From Mesorhizobium sp. SOD10 (GTDB lineage Bacteria > Pseudomonadota > Alphaproteobacteria > Rhizobiales > Rhizobiaceae): a stretch of 64,000 nt of DNA. The stretch covers positions 19,861 through 83,860 of the forward strand of contig CCNA01000014.1 of the NCBI GenBank assembly GCA_000824805.1, written 5' to 3'. This document shows positions 37,001-46,178 of the stretch, piece by piece; the stretch's first letter is position 1; every line of letters starts with the position of its first letter. The notes beneath the pieces were generated by a model, which ran no database searches, was not told where the DNA came from, and was given only the letters and a program-made list of their open reading frames with translations. The position numbers and the translations under genes are program-made.

Positions 37001-37433
37001 CTCGGAAATAGCCGAGCAGGGCGTCGAGTTCGGCGCGCGGCAGGGTCGAGGCTTCGATCAGGCGCTGGTCCTCGTCATGGCTTTCGCCCGGCAGCAGCGC
37101 CAGCTTGATATCCCGCTCGCGTGCGACCGCGGCGAGCTGGTCGCAGCCATAGCGCCACCAGTCATAACCGCCCAGGATGCGGACGAGGACCACTTTGGCG
37201 TGACGGGCAACGCTGTCGATCCATAGGTCCACCGACATCGGGTGGCGAAGGTCGCACAGCGCCGCCAGCCGCATGGACGGCAGCCGCGCCGCATCGGCCT
37301 TCCAGGCGGCGGCCAAGCCGGCGAGATCGCTGTCGGTGAAGGACAGCGCCACGACATCCGCAGGCTTCTGCCTGAGGTCGATCGGCTCGGCGAGATCGTC
37401 GAGCGAAGCGGATGACGTGGTGAGGATATGCAT
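34089..37433 (-). CDS. cobN: Cobaltochelatase subunit CobN
   Basis: CobN is the large (about 120 kDa here) subunit of the aerobic ATP-dependent cobaltochelatase, which inserts Co2+ into hydrogenobyrinic acid a,c-diamide together with CobS and CobT chelatase subunits (not in the window; the cobS and cobT annotated here are different enzymes). The 1114-residue protein has LGGYDWWRYGCDQL near the N-terminus, then ILIPDYPSAPGRTGYAVGLD, the conserved HVGAHGTLEWLPGKTVALSD, and FGSSPGTYGAGVEDLLSRGE with SHAYGG in the C-terminal part. The start ATG 37433 lies 18 bases after cobW. Confidence 0.97.
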   Translation of the reverse strand: MHILTTSSASLDDLAEPIDLRQKPADVVALSFTDSDLAGLAAAWKADAARLPSMRLAALCDLRHPMSVDLWIDSVARHAKVVLVRILGGYDWWRYGCDQLAAVARERDIKLALLPGESHDEDQRLIEASTLPRAELDALLGYFREGGPANMSALVQRLARLAGAEAAVAEPVSVPKSGYYQPGVGVVEKPVTELGADNFAVVPILFYRSMLLAADIAPIDALAEALRSQGLAPVPIFVSSLKDRASLAFVEKAIKALNPSAIVTATAFASGAEPGAETLFDRAGVPVFQVIVATTKREVWEKNQRGLAPADLAMHVVLPELDGRILAGAISFKGEVETDAALAFRAFANLPEADRVAQVAKRIAAFIRLRRTERAKRKLAILIPDYPSAPGRTGYAVGLDVPSSVLAMLQDLKEQGYAVERIPQSPRELLDALEVSGLGLSIEDYFAFSAELPRAARDAVEAAWGKAEGISPHFPFRATTFGNVTVALTPDRGRSVDRRADYHDPTLPPRHELIAFGLWLQKSLGVHAIIHVGAHGTLEWLPGKTVALSDTCFPEIVTGSLPVIYPFIVSNPGEAAQAKRRISAVTLGHLPPPLTGAGLDEAQQKLERLVDEYAQADGLDRRRRDRLAKLIVETARKTGLASEAGVAKTDEPDEALRRIDAWLCDLKDFAVKDGLHVYGRAPEDEADPLRGQSADTERTALLAALEGRHVKAGPAGAPARGRSDVLPTGRNLFTSDPRTMPTPTAYDLGQAAAEEVVRSYMQSHGDWPRSLVIDLWGSASLRTGGEEIAQGLALMGCRPQWDAATGRVTGIEVLPPATLGRPRVDVTWRISGLFRDMFPTQIALIDAAANAVAGRDEDDSENPLAAATRAQGKIEPRIFGSSPGTYGAGVEDLLSRGEWGVREEIGRAYLEATSHAYGGADGEAILAPGAFEDRIAEADLLVHTGDDPGRDILEGSADVAFIGGFSAALAALGRNADVIVLDTTDPKKPKPRSVGEAVSRVVRARAVNPRFIAGQMRHGPRGASEFAETVDRLVGFAETTHAISGTLIEAVHDAYVGDAKVRAFLLRENPAAAKVIAERFLAARRRGLWHPLRNSIDDDLAALIAEAEASGVAA

Positions 37434-37451
37434 CGCTTTTTCGTGTTGGTA

Positions 37452-38489
37452 TCAGCCCGCGAGAATACGCTCGATCGCCGGGCGGTTCAGCCCCTTGAGG
37501 CCGATGACGACCAGCCGCGAGCGGCGATCGTCCTCGGCTGTCCAGGCGCGGTCGTAATAGTGGTTGACGCGCGGGCCGACCGCTTGCAGCAAAAGCCGCA
37601 TCGGCTTGCCGCCGACCTCGACGAAGCCTTTGACGCGCAGCACGTTCTCCTGCTCGGCGGCAAGGGCCACGCGCTTGGCCAGTTCATCGGGGTTGGCGAC
37701 CGACGGGATGTCGATGACGAAGGAATCGAAATCGTCGTGCTCATGGTCGAGCTCGTCGTCGTGATGGGTCTTGCGGTTTTCGATGTCGTCCTCCACCGCA
37801 AGGCCAAGACCGAGCAGCACGGAGGGGTCGACCTTGCCCTGGGCGGTCGGCACCACCTTGACGGCGCGCGCCACATGCTCGCCGATGACGGCATTGGCGC
37901 GCTCGGAGCTTGCCGCATCCATCAAATCGCTCTTCGACAGGATGATCAGGTCGGCGCAGGCGATCTGGTCCTCAAACACTTCCTCGACCGGATCGTCATG
38001 GTCGAGCGAATCGTCCGCTGCTCGTTGCGCCTGCAGCGCGTCCATGTCGGAGGCGACGCGGCCGTCGGCCAATGCCGGGCCGTCGACCACGGCTACGACG
38101 CCGTCGACGGTGACGCGGCTCTTTACCGTCGGCCACTGGAAGGCCTGGACAAGGGGTTTCGGCAGAGCGAGGCCGGAGGTCTCGATCAGGATGTGGTCGA
38201 CCTTCGGCGTGCGCGACAGGATTTGGTCAAGGGCAGGGACGAAATCGTCGGCGACGGTGCAGCAGATGCAGCCATTAGCGAGCTCGACGATGTTTTCCTC
38301 CGGACAGGCATCGACGCCGCAACCTTTAAGGATCTCGCCGTCGATGCCCACATCGCCGAACTCGTTGACGATGATCGCCAGCCGCTTGCCCTTGGCGTTT
38401 TCGAGCAAGTTGCGGATCAGCGTCGTCTTGCCGGCGCCGAGGAAGCCGGTGACGACGGTGCAGGGAACACGGGAAACGGAAGCGTTCAT
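37452..38489 (-). CDS. cobW: CobW GTPase metallochaperone
   Basis: CobW belongs to the COG0523 G3E GTPases and is thought to deliver cobalt to CobNST. The 345-residue protein has Walker A GFLGAGKT at residues 15-22, a metal-binding CICC at 74-77, the guanine-specificity-like LSKSD, and a His/Asp-rich stretch THHDDELDHEHDD at about 241-253 that probably binds metal. The C-terminal CobW_C domain includes LRVKGFVEVGGKPMRLLLQA. ATG 38489 follows the DUF1636 stop by two bases; the long upstream frame is rejected. Confidence 0.96.
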   Translation of the reverse strand: MNASVSRVPCTVVTGFLGAGKTTLIRNLLENAKGKRLAIIVNEFGDVGIDGEILKGCGVDACPEENIVELANGCICCTVADDFVPALDQILSRTPKVDHILIETSGLALPKPLVQAFQWPTVKSRVTVDGVVAVVDGPALADGRVASDMDALQAQRAADDSLDHDDPVEEVFEDQIACADLIILSKSDLMDAASSERANAVIGEHVARAVKVVPTAQGKVDPSVLLGLGLAVEDDIENRKTHHDDELDHEHDDFDSFVIDIPSVANPDELAKRVALAAEQENVLRVKGFVEVGGKPMRLLLQAVGPRVNHYYDRAWTAEDDRRSRLVVIGLKGLNRPAIERILAG

Positions 38490-38491
38490 GG

Positions 38492-38917
38492 TCAGTCCTT
38501 GAGCAGGTCGGGGGGAGGGATGCGGGCAACCAGGCCGCGCTTGAGGGAATCGGGCCGGCCGCGCCAGGGGATCAGGCCGTCGGTCGAGGTAGCGAAGAGC
38601 TTTGCGCCGGCGACGAGATCGGCGCCGCTGGTCGTCTCCAGATCGCCGAAGACGTAGCTCCAGCAGCCGTCGCGCAGCAGCGCCGCGCTTAGCCGGCGCT
38701 TGCAGTTGCCGAGGCATTCGACGGTGCGGATGTTGATCTTTTCGCCGGAAGCCGCCCGGCGCGTGCCCTCGGCCAGCAGCGCGCCGGCGCGCGGATGCGC
38801 GTCCGAGCCGGTCTCGTCACGGCAAGAGGAGCAGACGATGACGGTCACGCCGGCCAGCGCGTCGGGCTCGAACGAAATGTCCGCACTGTTTGCCGGGAAA
38901 CTGCCGTTGCGATCCAA
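38492..38917 (-). CDS. DUF1636 thioredoxin-like [2Fe-2S]-type protein
   Basis: The 141-residue protein has four cysteines at 29, 32, 68 and 72 in VIVCSSCRD and VECLGNCKRR. This is the pattern of DUF1636, a thioredoxin-like ferredoxin-type family that is often the first gene of cob operons next to cobW and cobN. A role in metal handling or electron supply to the corrin pathway is plausible but unproven. The start is TTG 38917, seven bases after AAGGAG; a hairpin in the leader (GCCCGG/CCGGGC) sits directly before that ribosome site. First gene after the B12 riboswitch. Confidence 0.85.
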   Translation of the reverse strand: MDRNGSFPANSADISFEPDALAGVTVIVCSSCRDETGSDAHPRAGALLAEGTRRAASGEKINIRTVECLGNCKRRLSAALLRDGCWSYVFGDLETTSGADLVAGAKLFATSTDGLIPWRGRPDSLKRGLVARIPPPDLLKD

Positions 38918-38967
38918 AACCAGGCTCCTTGCCCGGAAAACCCGCCGGGCATTCGGATACTTAAAGT

Positions 38968-39148
38968 CTCAGACGGCAGGTCTCCTGGCTCGCGGGTCGT
39001 GGCCTCAGATGCCGCCTTCCCGGGAACATCCCAGTGGTTTTCGGCCAAGGCTCGTCGCTTACAGTTGCGGGGACAGCCGCGGATTTGGGTTTGACCCGCA
39101 CCGCATTCCCTCTTGGCTCCTCCCTTTGCCGGGAGAAGACCGTCTGCG
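38968..39148 (-). promoter_or_regulatory. Cobalamin (B12) riboswitch
   Basis: On the minus strand the P1 helix CAGACGG (39140-39146) pairs with CCGTCTG (38970-38976). Between them are the conserved core elements, including GCGACGAGCC, ACCACTGGGA, GGGAAGGC and the 3' B12 box AGCCAGGAGACCTGCC, which directly precedes P1. It is in the leader of the DUF1636-cobW-cobN operon and should switch off expression when adenosylcobalamin is high. The downstream hairpin at the ribosome site, GCCCGG/CCGGGC, suggests translation-level control. Confidence 0.95.
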
Positions 39149-39152
39149 GCGG

Positions 39153-39181
39153 ATTTAGGCTTACGGCTAGGCGCCTGTCAA
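39153..39181 (-). promoter_or_regulatory. Putative promoter of the cob operon
   Basis: TTGACA (39176-39181) is separated by 17 bases from CTAAAT (39153-39158) on the minus strand, just ahead of the riboswitch. The -35 is a perfect match; the -10 is weak, as is common in alphaproteobacteria. Confidence 0.6.
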
Positions 39182-39188
39182 CGCGCGG

Positions 39189-40388
39189 CTACGACACTGC
39201 GATGTCGGCCAGCGCCGGTCCGAGGTCGCCGGCTGGCGTCACTTCGATCGCCTCGAGGCCGAGCCAGGCCTGCATCTGCTTCAGTTCATCGAAAAGCTGG
39301 GCGGCGGTTTCGGGCGGCGCGCCTGCTTCGGCATAGGCGGCATTGACGCGCAGGACGCTCGCCGGCCGATCAGCCCTCAGATCGACACGGGCGACAATCC
39401 GGTCGCCAAGCAGGAAGGGCAGCACGTAATAGCCGTATTGGCGCTTTTCGGCCGGCGTGTAGATCTCGATGCGGTAGCGGAAGCCGAATAGCTTTTCGGT
39501 GCGCGTGCGTTCGAAAACCACGGGATCGAACGGGGCGAGTAGGGCCCGCGCCTCTATCCGGCGCGGAACACGGGCGTCCTTGTGGAGATAGGCAGGCTTG
39601 TCCCAGCCTTCGACCTTCACCGGCAGCAATTCGCCGGTTTCGACCAGTTCCTCGATGCGGTCCTTCGTGTCGCCCGGCGCGAGACGGAAATAGTCGCGCA
39701 GGTCGCCATAGGTGGCTACGCCATGGGCACGTGCCGAGATGCGCAGCAATTCGCGATGCGCGTCCTCGACCGACGGTACGGGGAGGTCGAGCACCGCCTG
39801 CGGCAAAACGCGCTCGGGCAGGTCGTAATAGCGTTCGAAGCCGCGCCGGTAGGCGGTGGTGATGCGTCCGGCCCAGAACAGCCATTCGAAAGCGTGCTTG
39901 GCCTCGCTCCAGCCCCACCAGCCGCCATTGCCCTTATGGCCCTCGATGCCGGAAGCGGCGATCGGCCCGCGATCGACGACCTCTCTATATATCTCGTCTA
40001 TCATTTCCTTGCGCTCACGGCCCCATTTGGCAAGGCCGAGATACATCTCGTCACCCTGCTCGGCGCGCTGCATGCGCCAGCGCATCAAAGGGTAAGTCTC
40101 GACGGGCAGGAACGACGCCTCATGCGCCCAATATTCAAAGACTGAGCGCTTGCGGGTGACAGCGGCATTGTCGAGCAGTGTAAGCGGGTAGGGACCGAGG
40201 CGCGAATAGAGCGGCATATAATGCGCGCGCACCACCGCGCTCACGGAATCGATTTGCAACAGGCCGGTCCGCGATAGCACGCGCGCAAGGTGCCGGCGAT
40301 CCGGAACTCCTGCGGGGCGAGGGTCGTTGAACCCTTGTGCGCCGAGCGCAATGCGCCTCGCCATGGCGAGCGAGATTTTCTCCTTCAT
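39189..40388 (-). CDS. YcaQ-like winged-helix DNA glycosylase family protein
   Basis: A 399-residue protein of the HTH_42/YcaQ family. N-terminal SLAMARRIALGAQGF begins a winged-helix domain; RTGLLQIDSVSAVVRAHYMP is the conserved catalytic-site region (a QxD form), then SVFEYWAHEASFLP and the C-terminal LLAPFDPVVFERTRTEKLFG with RQYGYYVLPFLLGDRIVARV. E. coli YcaQ unhooks interstrand DNA crosslinks. The riboswitch of the cob operon begins about 40 bases after its stop, on the same strand, so read-through is possible. Confidence 0.87.
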   Translation of the reverse strand: MKEKISLAMARRIALGAQGFNDPRPAGVPDRRHLARVLSRTGLLQIDSVSAVVRAHYMPLYSRLGPYPLTLLDNAAVTRKRSVFEYWAHEASFLPVETYPLMRWRMQRAEQGDEMYLGLAKWGRERKEMIDEIYREVVDRGPIAASGIEGHKGNGGWWGWSEAKHAFEWLFWAGRITTAYRRGFERYYDLPERVLPQAVLDLPVPSVEDAHRELLRISARAHGVATYGDLRDYFRLAPGDTKDRIEELVETGELLPVKVEGWDKPAYLHKDARVPRRIEARALLAPFDPVVFERTRTEKLFGFRYRIEIYTPAEKRQYGYYVLPFLLGDRIVARVDLRADRPASVLRVNAAYAEAGAPPETAAQLFDELKQMQAWLGLEAIEVTPAGDLGPALADIAVS

Positions 40389-40722
40389 CAGGTGTCCTTG
40401 CCCCGATCGTCCGTTGGTTTTTTAGCCGATGATTCCGGCGATGCTAGCAGGCAAATGGCGGCAGATGTGTCAGGAGAGAAAAGTGGAGTAAAAAGTGAAG
40501 GAAATCAAACAGGAGCGGATCGGACCACTTTCTTCCGATAAGGCGTCCAGGGCCGCGATTTGAACAAGGTTTGACTTGCGTCACCGAAACCGCTGCGCTA
40601 ACCCTCGCCGCGTTGCAGCATAGGCCCCTTAAAACGGTTCAGCGGTTAATCTGTCACGCTTCCGCATTAGAGTTCGTTGCTGTAATCAACATGAACTGCC
40701 CCCGCCGAAGGAAAGCCGCCGC
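40389..40722. other. Intergenic region between divergent ycaQ-like and nuoA genes
   Basis: 334 bases containing both promoters. No convincing small gene: a possible frame here is poor in codon bias and runs into the start of the YcaQ-like gene on the other strand. A TTGACT at about 40574 could be a -35 for nuo, but no good -10 is spaced from it. A ribosome site GAAGGAAAG precedes nuoA. Confidence 0.6.
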
Positions 40723-41088
40723 ATGAGCGCACTCCTGAGTTCGTACCTGCCTATCGTGCTGTTCATCGCCGTGGCGATGATCGTCGGTCTGGCGCTTATC
40801 GTCGCGCCCTTCCTGGTGGCCTACCGCAATCCCGATCCGGAAAAGCTTTCCGCCTATGAATGCGGGTTCAACTCGTTCGACGACGCCCGCATGAAATTCG
40901 ACATCCGCTTCTACCTGGTGTCGATCCTGTTCATCATCTTCGATCTCGAGGTCGCCTTCCTGTTCCCGTGGGCGGTGTCCTTCTCGAAGCTCGGCATGCT
41001 CGGCTTCTGGTCGATGATGGTGTTTCTGGCGGTGCTAACCATCGGCTTTGCCTATGAATGGAAAAAAGGAGCGCTGGAATGGGATTGA
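40723..41088 (+). CDS. nuoA: NADH-quinone oxidoreductase subunit A
   Basis: A 121-residue membrane subunit of complex I with three transmembrane helices and the conserved loop [20 protein letters not shown], whose cysteine lies near the quinone-binding interface. The next segment, [20 protein letters not shown], is invariant in the family. First gene of the nuo operon; it overlaps nuoB by ten bases. Confidence 0.98.
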   Translation: MSALLSSYLPIVLFIAVAMIVGLALIVAPFLVAYRNPDPEKLSAYECGFNSFDDARMKFDIRFYLVSILFIIFDLEVAFLFPWAVSFSKLGMLGFWSMMVFLAVLTIGFAYEWKKGALEWD

Positions 41089-41660
41089 ACGACAGTTCAG
41101 GCACCCTCGTCGCGCCGAAGCCCAAGGGCATCATCGATCCCAATACCGGCAGGCCGGTGGGGGAGGACGATCCCTTCTTCCTCGAAATCAACAATGAGCT
41201 CGCCGACAAGGGTTTCCTTGTCACCTCGACCGAAGCGCTGATCACCTGGGCGCGCAGCGGCTCGCTGATGTTCATGACCTTCGGCCTCGCCTGCTGCGCG
41301 GTCGAGATGATCCACACCTCGATGCCGCGCTATGACTCGGAGCGGTTCGGCGTCGCGCCGCGCGCGTCTCCGCGCCAGTCCGACATCATGATCGTCGCCG
41401 GCACGCTGACCAACAAGATGGCGCCGGCGCTGCGCAAGGTCTACGACCAGATGCCGGAGCCGCGCTACGTCATCTCGATGGGCTCCTGCGCCAATGGCGG
41501 CGGCTACTACCACTATTCCTATTCGGTGGTGCGCGGCTGTGACCGCGTCGTGCCCGTAGACATCTATGTGCCCGGCTGTCCGCCGAGCGCCGAAGCGCTG
41601 CTCTACGGCATTCTCCTTCTGCAGAAGAAGATCCGCCGCACCGGCACGATCGAACGGTGA
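41079..41660 (+). CDS. nuoB: NADH-quinone oxidoreductase subunit B
   Basis: The 193-residue peripheral-arm subunit holds the N2 [4Fe-4S] cluster, which passes electrons to quinone. Ligands are visible in [22 protein letters not shown] and [15 protein letters not shown] 41079 overlaps the end of nuoA; the frame's earlier start at 41058 is not conserved. Confidence 0.98.
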   Translation: MGLNDSSGTLVAPKPKGIIDPNTGRPVGEDDPFFLEINNELADKGFLVTSTEALITWARSGSLMFMTFGLACCAVEMIHTSMPRYDSERFGVAPRASPRQSDIMIVAGTLTNKMAPALRKVYDQMPEPRYVISMGSCANGGGYYHYSYSVVRGCDRVVPVDIYVPGCPPSAEALLYGILLLQKKIRRTGTIER

Positions 41661-41664
41661 GCCA

Positions 41665-42270
41665 ATGACCCTGGCGTTGAACGAACTCTCCACCTATCTC
41701 GGCGAGAAGCTCTCCGGCCGCATTGGCGAAGCCGTGCTTGCCTATGGCGAGCTGACAGTCTCCGTCGATCCGGGCAATCTGATTGAGGTGGGGACCTTCC
41801 TGCGCGACGATCCGCGCTGCCAGTTCATCTCGATCATCGACATTTGCGGCGCTGACTACCCCTCGCGCGCCAAGCGCTTCGATGTCGTCTACCACCTTCT
41901 GTCGCCGAAGCAGAATGTGCGCATCCGCCTCAAGGTCCAGGCCGACGAGGAAACGCTGGTGCCGTCGCTGACCGCCGTCTATCCAGGCGCCGACTGGTAT
42001 GAGCGCGAGACGTATGATCTTTACGGCGTGCTGTTCTCCGGCCATCCGGATCTGCGCCGCATTCTCACCGATTACGGCTTCGAGGGGCACCCGCTGCGCA
42101 AGGATTTCCCGCTGACCGGCTTCGTCGAGGTGCGCTACGACGACGAGGCCAAGCGCGTGATCTACGAGCCGGTCGAGCTCAAGCAGGAATTCCGCAATTT
42201 CGATTTTCTTTCTCCTTGGGAAGGGACGGACTACGTCCTGCCCGGGGATGAAAAAGCCAAGACGAATTGA
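41665..42270 (+). CDS. nuoC: NADH-quinone oxidoreductase subunit C
   Basis: The 201-residue hydrophilic subunit of the connecting arm. Conserved [40 protein letters not shown] and [20 protein letters not shown] are the family signature. It is not fused to NuoD, as in other alphaproteobacteria. Starts four bases after nuoB. Confidence 0.98.
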   Translation: MTLALNELSTYLGEKLSGRIGEAVLAYGELTVSVDPGNLIEVGTFLRDDPRCQFISIIDICGADYPSRAKRFDVVYHLLSPKQNVRIRLKVQADEETLVPSLTAVYPGADWYERETYDLYGVLFSGHPDLRRILTDYGFEGHPLRKDFPLTGFVEVRYDDEAKRVIYEPVELKQEFRNFDFLSPWEGTDYVLPGDEKAKTN

Positions 42271-42279
42271 GGCGCCGCG

Positions 42280-43470
42280 ATGGCTGAGACCTCCGTCCGC
42301 AATTTCAACATTAACTTTGGGCCTCAACACCCTGCCGCGCACGGTGTTTTGAGGTTGGTTCTCGAGCTGGACGGCGAAGTTGTCGACCGCGTCGATCCGC
42401 ATATCGGTCTGCTCCACCGCGGCACCGAGAAGCTGATCGAGGCCAAGACCTATCTGCAGGCCGTGCCCTATCTCGACCGGCTCGACTATTGCGCGCCGAT
42501 GAACCAGGAGCATGCCTTCGCGCTCGCGGCCGAGCGGCTGCTCGGCATCGAGGTGCCGAAGCGCGGCCAGCTGATCCGCGTGCTCTATTCCGAAATGGGC
42601 CGCATCATGTCGCACATCCTCAATGTGACGACGCAGGCGATGGATGTCGGCGCGCTGACCCCGCCGCTGTGGGGCTTCGTCGAGCGCGAAAAGCTGATGG
42701 TGTTCTACGAGCGCGCCTCGGGCTCACGTATGCATGCGGCCTATTTCCGGCCGGGCGGCGTCCACCAGGACCTGCCGCAGAAGCTGGTCGAGGATATCGG
42801 CAAGTGGATCGACCCGTTCCTGAAGTCGATCGACGATCTTGACGCCCTGCTCACGCCCAACCGCATCTTCAAGCAGCGCAATGTCGATATCGGCACGGTG
42901 TCGCTGGCCGACGCTTGGGCCTGGGGCTTTTCGGGCGTGATGGTGCGCGGCTCGGGCGCGGCCTGGGACCTGCGCAAGGCGCAGCCCTATGAATGCTATT
43001 CCGAGATGGATTTCGACATCCCGGTCGGCAAGAACGGTGACTGCTACGACCGTTACCTTGTGCGCATGGAAGAGATGCGCCAGTCGGCCAGGATCATGCG
43101 CCAGTGCGTCGATCTTCTGCTCGGCAAGGAAAGCGCCGGCCCGGTGTCGAACCTCGACGGCAAGGTGGTGCCGCCGAAGCGCGCGGCGATGAAGCGCTCG
43201 ATGGAAGCGCTGATCCATCACTTCAAGCTCTACACCGAGGGCTATCGCGTGCCGGCCGGCGAGGTCTACGCGGCCGTCGAAGCGCCGAAAGGCGAATTCG
43301 GCGTCTATCTGGTCTCCGACGGCACCAACAAGCCCTATCGCTGCAAGCTGCGCGCGCCTGGTTTCGCGCATCTGCAAGCCATGGATTTCCTGTGCCGCGG
43401 CCACATGCTGGCCGACGTCACCGCCGTGCTTGGCTCCCTCGACATCGTGTTTGGTGAGGTCGATCGCTAA
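42280..43470 (+). CDS. nuoD: NADH-quinone oxidoreductase subunit D
   Basis: The 396-residue (49 kDa-type) subunit forms the quinone-binding cavity with NuoB. It has [57 protein letters not shown] and a C-terminal DPCFSCTER-like region replaced, as usual in complex I, by [12 protein letters not shown]. Next gene nuoE starts with no gap. Confidence 0.98.
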   Translation: MAETSVRNFNINFGPQHPAAHGVLRLVLELDGEVVDRVDPHIGLLHRGTEKLIEAKTYLQAVPYLDRLDYCAPMNQEHAFALAAERLLGIEVPKRGQLIRVLYSEMGRIMSHILNVTTQAMDVGALTPPLWGFVEREKLMVFYERASGSRMHAAYFRPGGVHQDLPQKLVEDIGKWIDPFLKSIDDLDALLTPNRIFKQRNVDIGTVSLADAWAWGFSGVMVRGSGAAWDLRKAQPYECYSEMDFDIPVGKNGDCYDRYLVRMEEMRQSARIMRQCVDLLLGKESAGPVSNLDGKVVPPKRAAMKRSMEALIHHFKLYTEGYRVPAGEVYAAVEAPKGEFGVYLVSDGTNKPYRCKLRAPGFAHLQAMDFLCRGHMLADVTAVLGSLDIVFGEVDR

Positions 43471-44790
43471 ATGTCAGTCCGCCGTCTTGCAGAAGCCAGC
43501 CTCCAGCCAGCCTCGTTCGCCTTCAACAAGGAGAACGCGGCGGCGGCTGAGCAGTGGATCGCCAAATATCCGAAGGGGCGCGAGCAGTCGGCCATCATCC
43601 CCTTGCTGATGCTGGCGCAGGAGCAGGAAGGCTGGGTAACGAAGGCGGCGATCGAGACGATCTCGGACATGCTCGGCATGCCGCGCATCCGTGGCCTCGA
43701 GGTCGCGACCTTCTACACGCAGTACCAGCTCAATCCGGTCGGCACGCGCGCCCATATCCAGGTCTGCGGCACTACGCCCTGCATGCTGCGCGGCTCGGAA
43801 GCGCTGATGGATGTGTGCCGGTCGAAGATCCATCACGACCAGTTCCGTACCAACGACAAGGGCACGCTGTCGTGGGAGGAGGTCGAATGCCTCGGCGCCT
43901 GCGTCAACGCGCCGATGGTCATGATCTTCAAGGACACATTCGAAGACCTGACGCCCGAGCGGCTGGCCGAGATCATCGATCTTTATGACGCGGGCAGGGG
44001 CGCCGAGGTGAAACCCGGTCCGCAGAACGGCCGCCACGGGTCCGAGCCGGCCGATGGCCTGAAGACGCTGACAAATGAAAAGGCGATCCTGAAGTCGACG
44101 CGCGACAAGGAAGCCAAGGCGGCCGCGAAGGCTGCCAAGGATGCCGCCGCCGCGGCGCCGGCTGCTGCTCCTGCTGCAACCTCACAGCCTGCCGCGGCCC
44201 CGGCACCCGCTGCTCCGGCCGCCTCGGGTCCGGTTGCACCGTCAAAATCCAGCAAGCCGAAGACTCACGCGGCTGAAACCAGCCCGGCGCTGAACACGCC
44301 GTCGCCGGTCAAGGTCGCTCCGGCCACCGAGAATGGCGCCAGCGTCAGGGCGCCGCGGCATTCGGCCGCCAACGCCAATCAAGCTTCTCCGGAAGTCGAG
44401 GCCGTTTCCAAGCCGCGCAGCGGGCCGAAGACGAAAGCTGAACCGGTCGCGGCCTTCAAGGCTCCGGAAACCAAGCAGCCCGTCGCCAAAACGGCGAAGC
44501 CTTCGCTGGAGGACAAGAACCGTCCGGCCGGCATCGAGCGCCCGGCTACCGTCGACGATCTCAAGCTGATCTCCGGCGTCGGCCCGAAAATAGAAGGCAT
44601 TTTGCACTCGCTTGGCATCTACACCTTCGCGCAGGTCGCCGGCTGGAAGAAGGCCGAGCGCGAATGGGTCGACGGCTATCTCAATTTCCGCGGCCGTATC
44701 GAGCGTGACGACTGGGTGAAGCAGGCCAAGGCGCTCGCGAAGGGCGGCGTTGCCGAATACATCCGCGTCTTCGGCAAGAAGCCGGTCTGA
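43471..44790 (+). CDS. nuoE: NADH-quinone oxidoreductase subunit E with C-terminal HhH-like extension
   Basis: The first 180 or so residues are a normal NuoE thioredoxin-like [2Fe-2S] (N1a) subunit, with ligands Cys99, Cys104, Cys140 and Cys144 in [12 protein letters not shown] and [11 protein letters not shown]. Residues about 200-350 are a low-complexity Ala/Pro/Lys linker. The last 75 residues, with [20 protein letters not shown] and [17 protein letters not shown], form a helix-hairpin-helix-like domain related to the C-terminus of the protein at 46179. At 439 residues it is far longer than the usual 160-250. The extension occurs in many Rhizobiales from memory; its role in complex I is unknown. 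Confidence 0.95.
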   Translation: MSVRRLAEASLQPASFAFNKENAAAAEQWIAKYPKGREQSAIIPLLMLAQEQEGWVTKAAIETISDMLGMPRIRGLEVATFYTQYQLNPVGTRAHIQVCGTTPCMLRGSEALMDVCRSKIHHDQFRTNDKGTLSWEEVECLGACVNAPMVMIFKDTFEDLTPERLAEIIDLYDAGRGAEVKPGPQNGRHGSEPADGLKTLTNEKAILKSTRDKEAKAAAKAAKDAAAAAPAAAPAATSQPAAAPAPAAPAASGPVAPSKSSKPKTHAAETSPALNTPSPVKVAPATENGASVRAPRHSAANANQASPEVEAVSKPRSGPKTKAEPVAAFKAPETKQPVAKTAKPSLEDKNRPAGIERPATVDDLKLISGVGPKIEGILHSLGIYTFAQVAGWKKAEREWVDGYLNFRGRIERDDWVKQAKALAKGGVAEYIRVFGKKPV

Positions 44791-44800
44791 GGGACGGAAA

Positions 44801-46105
44801 ATGCTTCAGGACAAAGACCGCATCTTCACCAACATCTACGGCCTGTTCGACAAGTCGCTGGCCGGCGCGCAGTCGCGCGGCATCTGGGACGACACGCCCG
44901 GTCTCATTGCCAAGGGCCGCGACTGGATCGTCAACGAGATGAAGGCGTCGGGGCTGCGCGGGCGCGGCGGCGCCGGCTTCCCGACCGGGCTGAAGTGGTC
45001 GTTCATGCCCAAGCAGAGCGACGGGCGCCCGAGCTATCTGGTCATCAATGCCGACGAATCCGAGCCCGGCACCTGCAAGGACCGCGACATCCTGCGCAAC
45101 GATCCGCACACGCTGGTCGAAGGCGCGCTGGTTGCCGGCTTCGCCATGGGCGCGGTCGCCGCCTACATCTATGTGCGCGGCGAGTTCATCCGCGAGCGCG
45201 AGGCGCTGCAGCGTGCCATCGACGAGGCTTATGCGGCCAGGCTGATCGGCAAGAACAACACGTCCGGCTACGACTTCGACGTCTACATGCATCACGGCGC
45301 AGGCGCCTATATCTGCGGCGAGGAGACGGCGCTGCTCGAAAGCCTCGAGGGCAAGAAGGGCCAGCCGCGGTTGAAGCCGCCATTCCCGGCCAATGTCGGC
45401 CTTTATGGCTGCCCGACCACGGTCAACAATGTCGAATCGATCGCGGTGGCGCCGACCATCCTGCGCCGGGGCGCCGCCTGGTTCTCGTCCTTCGGCCGCC
45501 CGAACAATGCCGGCACCAAGCTGTTCTGCGTGTCCGGCCACGTCAACAATCCGTGCACTTTTGAAGAAGCGATGTCGATCCCGTTCCGGGAGCTGATCGA
45601 AACGCATTGCGGCGGCATCCGCGGCGGTTGGGACAATCTTCTGGCGGTGATCCCGGGCGGCGCTTCGGTGCCATTGGTGCCGGCCGAGCAGATCATGGAC
45701 GCGCCGATGGATTTCGACGCGCTGCGCGACCTCAAATCCGGCCTCGGCACGGCGGCCGTCATCGTCATGGACAAGTCGACGGATATCGTGAAGGCGATCG
45801 CCAGGCTGTCCTACTTCTACAAACATGAGAGCTGCGGCCAGTGCACGCCGTGCCGCGAAGGCACCGGCTGGATGTGGCGGGTGATGGAGCGGCTGGTGCG
45901 CGGCGAGGCGCAGAAGCGCGAGATCGACATGCTGCTCGACGTCACCAAGCAGGTCGAGGGTCACACGATCTGCGCTCTGGGCGACGCGGCGGCCTGGCCG
46001 ATCCAGGGCCTGATGCGGCATTTCCGCGGCGAGGTGGAACGCCGCATCGACGAGTTTTCGCGCAACGCGCACCGGGTCGAGCCGGTGATGGTGGCGGCGG
46101 AATAA
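44801..46105 (+). CDS. nuoF: NADH-quinone oxidoreductase subunit F
   Basis: The 434-residue NADH-oxidising subunit carries FMN and the N3 [4Fe-4S] cluster. It has the glycine-rich NADH/FMN site [57 protein letters not shown] and the cluster motif [15 protein letters not shown] followed by a distant cysteine in [12 protein letters not shown] 44801, ten bases after nuoE. Confidence 0.98.
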   Translation: MLQDKDRIFTNIYGLFDKSLAGAQSRGIWDDTPGLIAKGRDWIVNEMKASGLRGRGGAGFPTGLKWSFMPKQSDGRPSYLVINADESEPGTCKDRDILRNDPHTLVEGALVAGFAMGAVAAYIYVRGEFIREREALQRAIDEAYAARLIGKNNTSGYDFDVYMHHGAGAYICGEETALLESLEGKKGQPRLKPPFPANVGLYGCPTTVNNVESIAVAPTILRRGAAWFSSFGRPNNAGTKLFCVSGHVNNPCTFEEAMSIPFRELIETHCGGIRGGWDNLLAVIPGGASVPLVPAEQIMDAPMDFDALRDLKSGLGTAAVIVMDKSTDIVKAIARLSYFYKHESCGQCTPCREGTGWMWRVMERLVRGEAQKREIDMLLDVTKQVEGHTICALGDAAAWPIQGLMRHFRGEVERRIDEFSRNAHRVEPVMVAAE

Positions 46106-46178
46106 GACTTCGGAATACGGGCGAAAGCCCAGACTGAAAGCAGGGGCGGGCATACGAAGAAACGACCAGGAGCTCTCT

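Noticed and set aside
40290..40541. 83-codon plus-strand frame over the start of the YcaQ-like gene
   Set aside because: Its first half is antisense to a conserved gene, and it has no motif.
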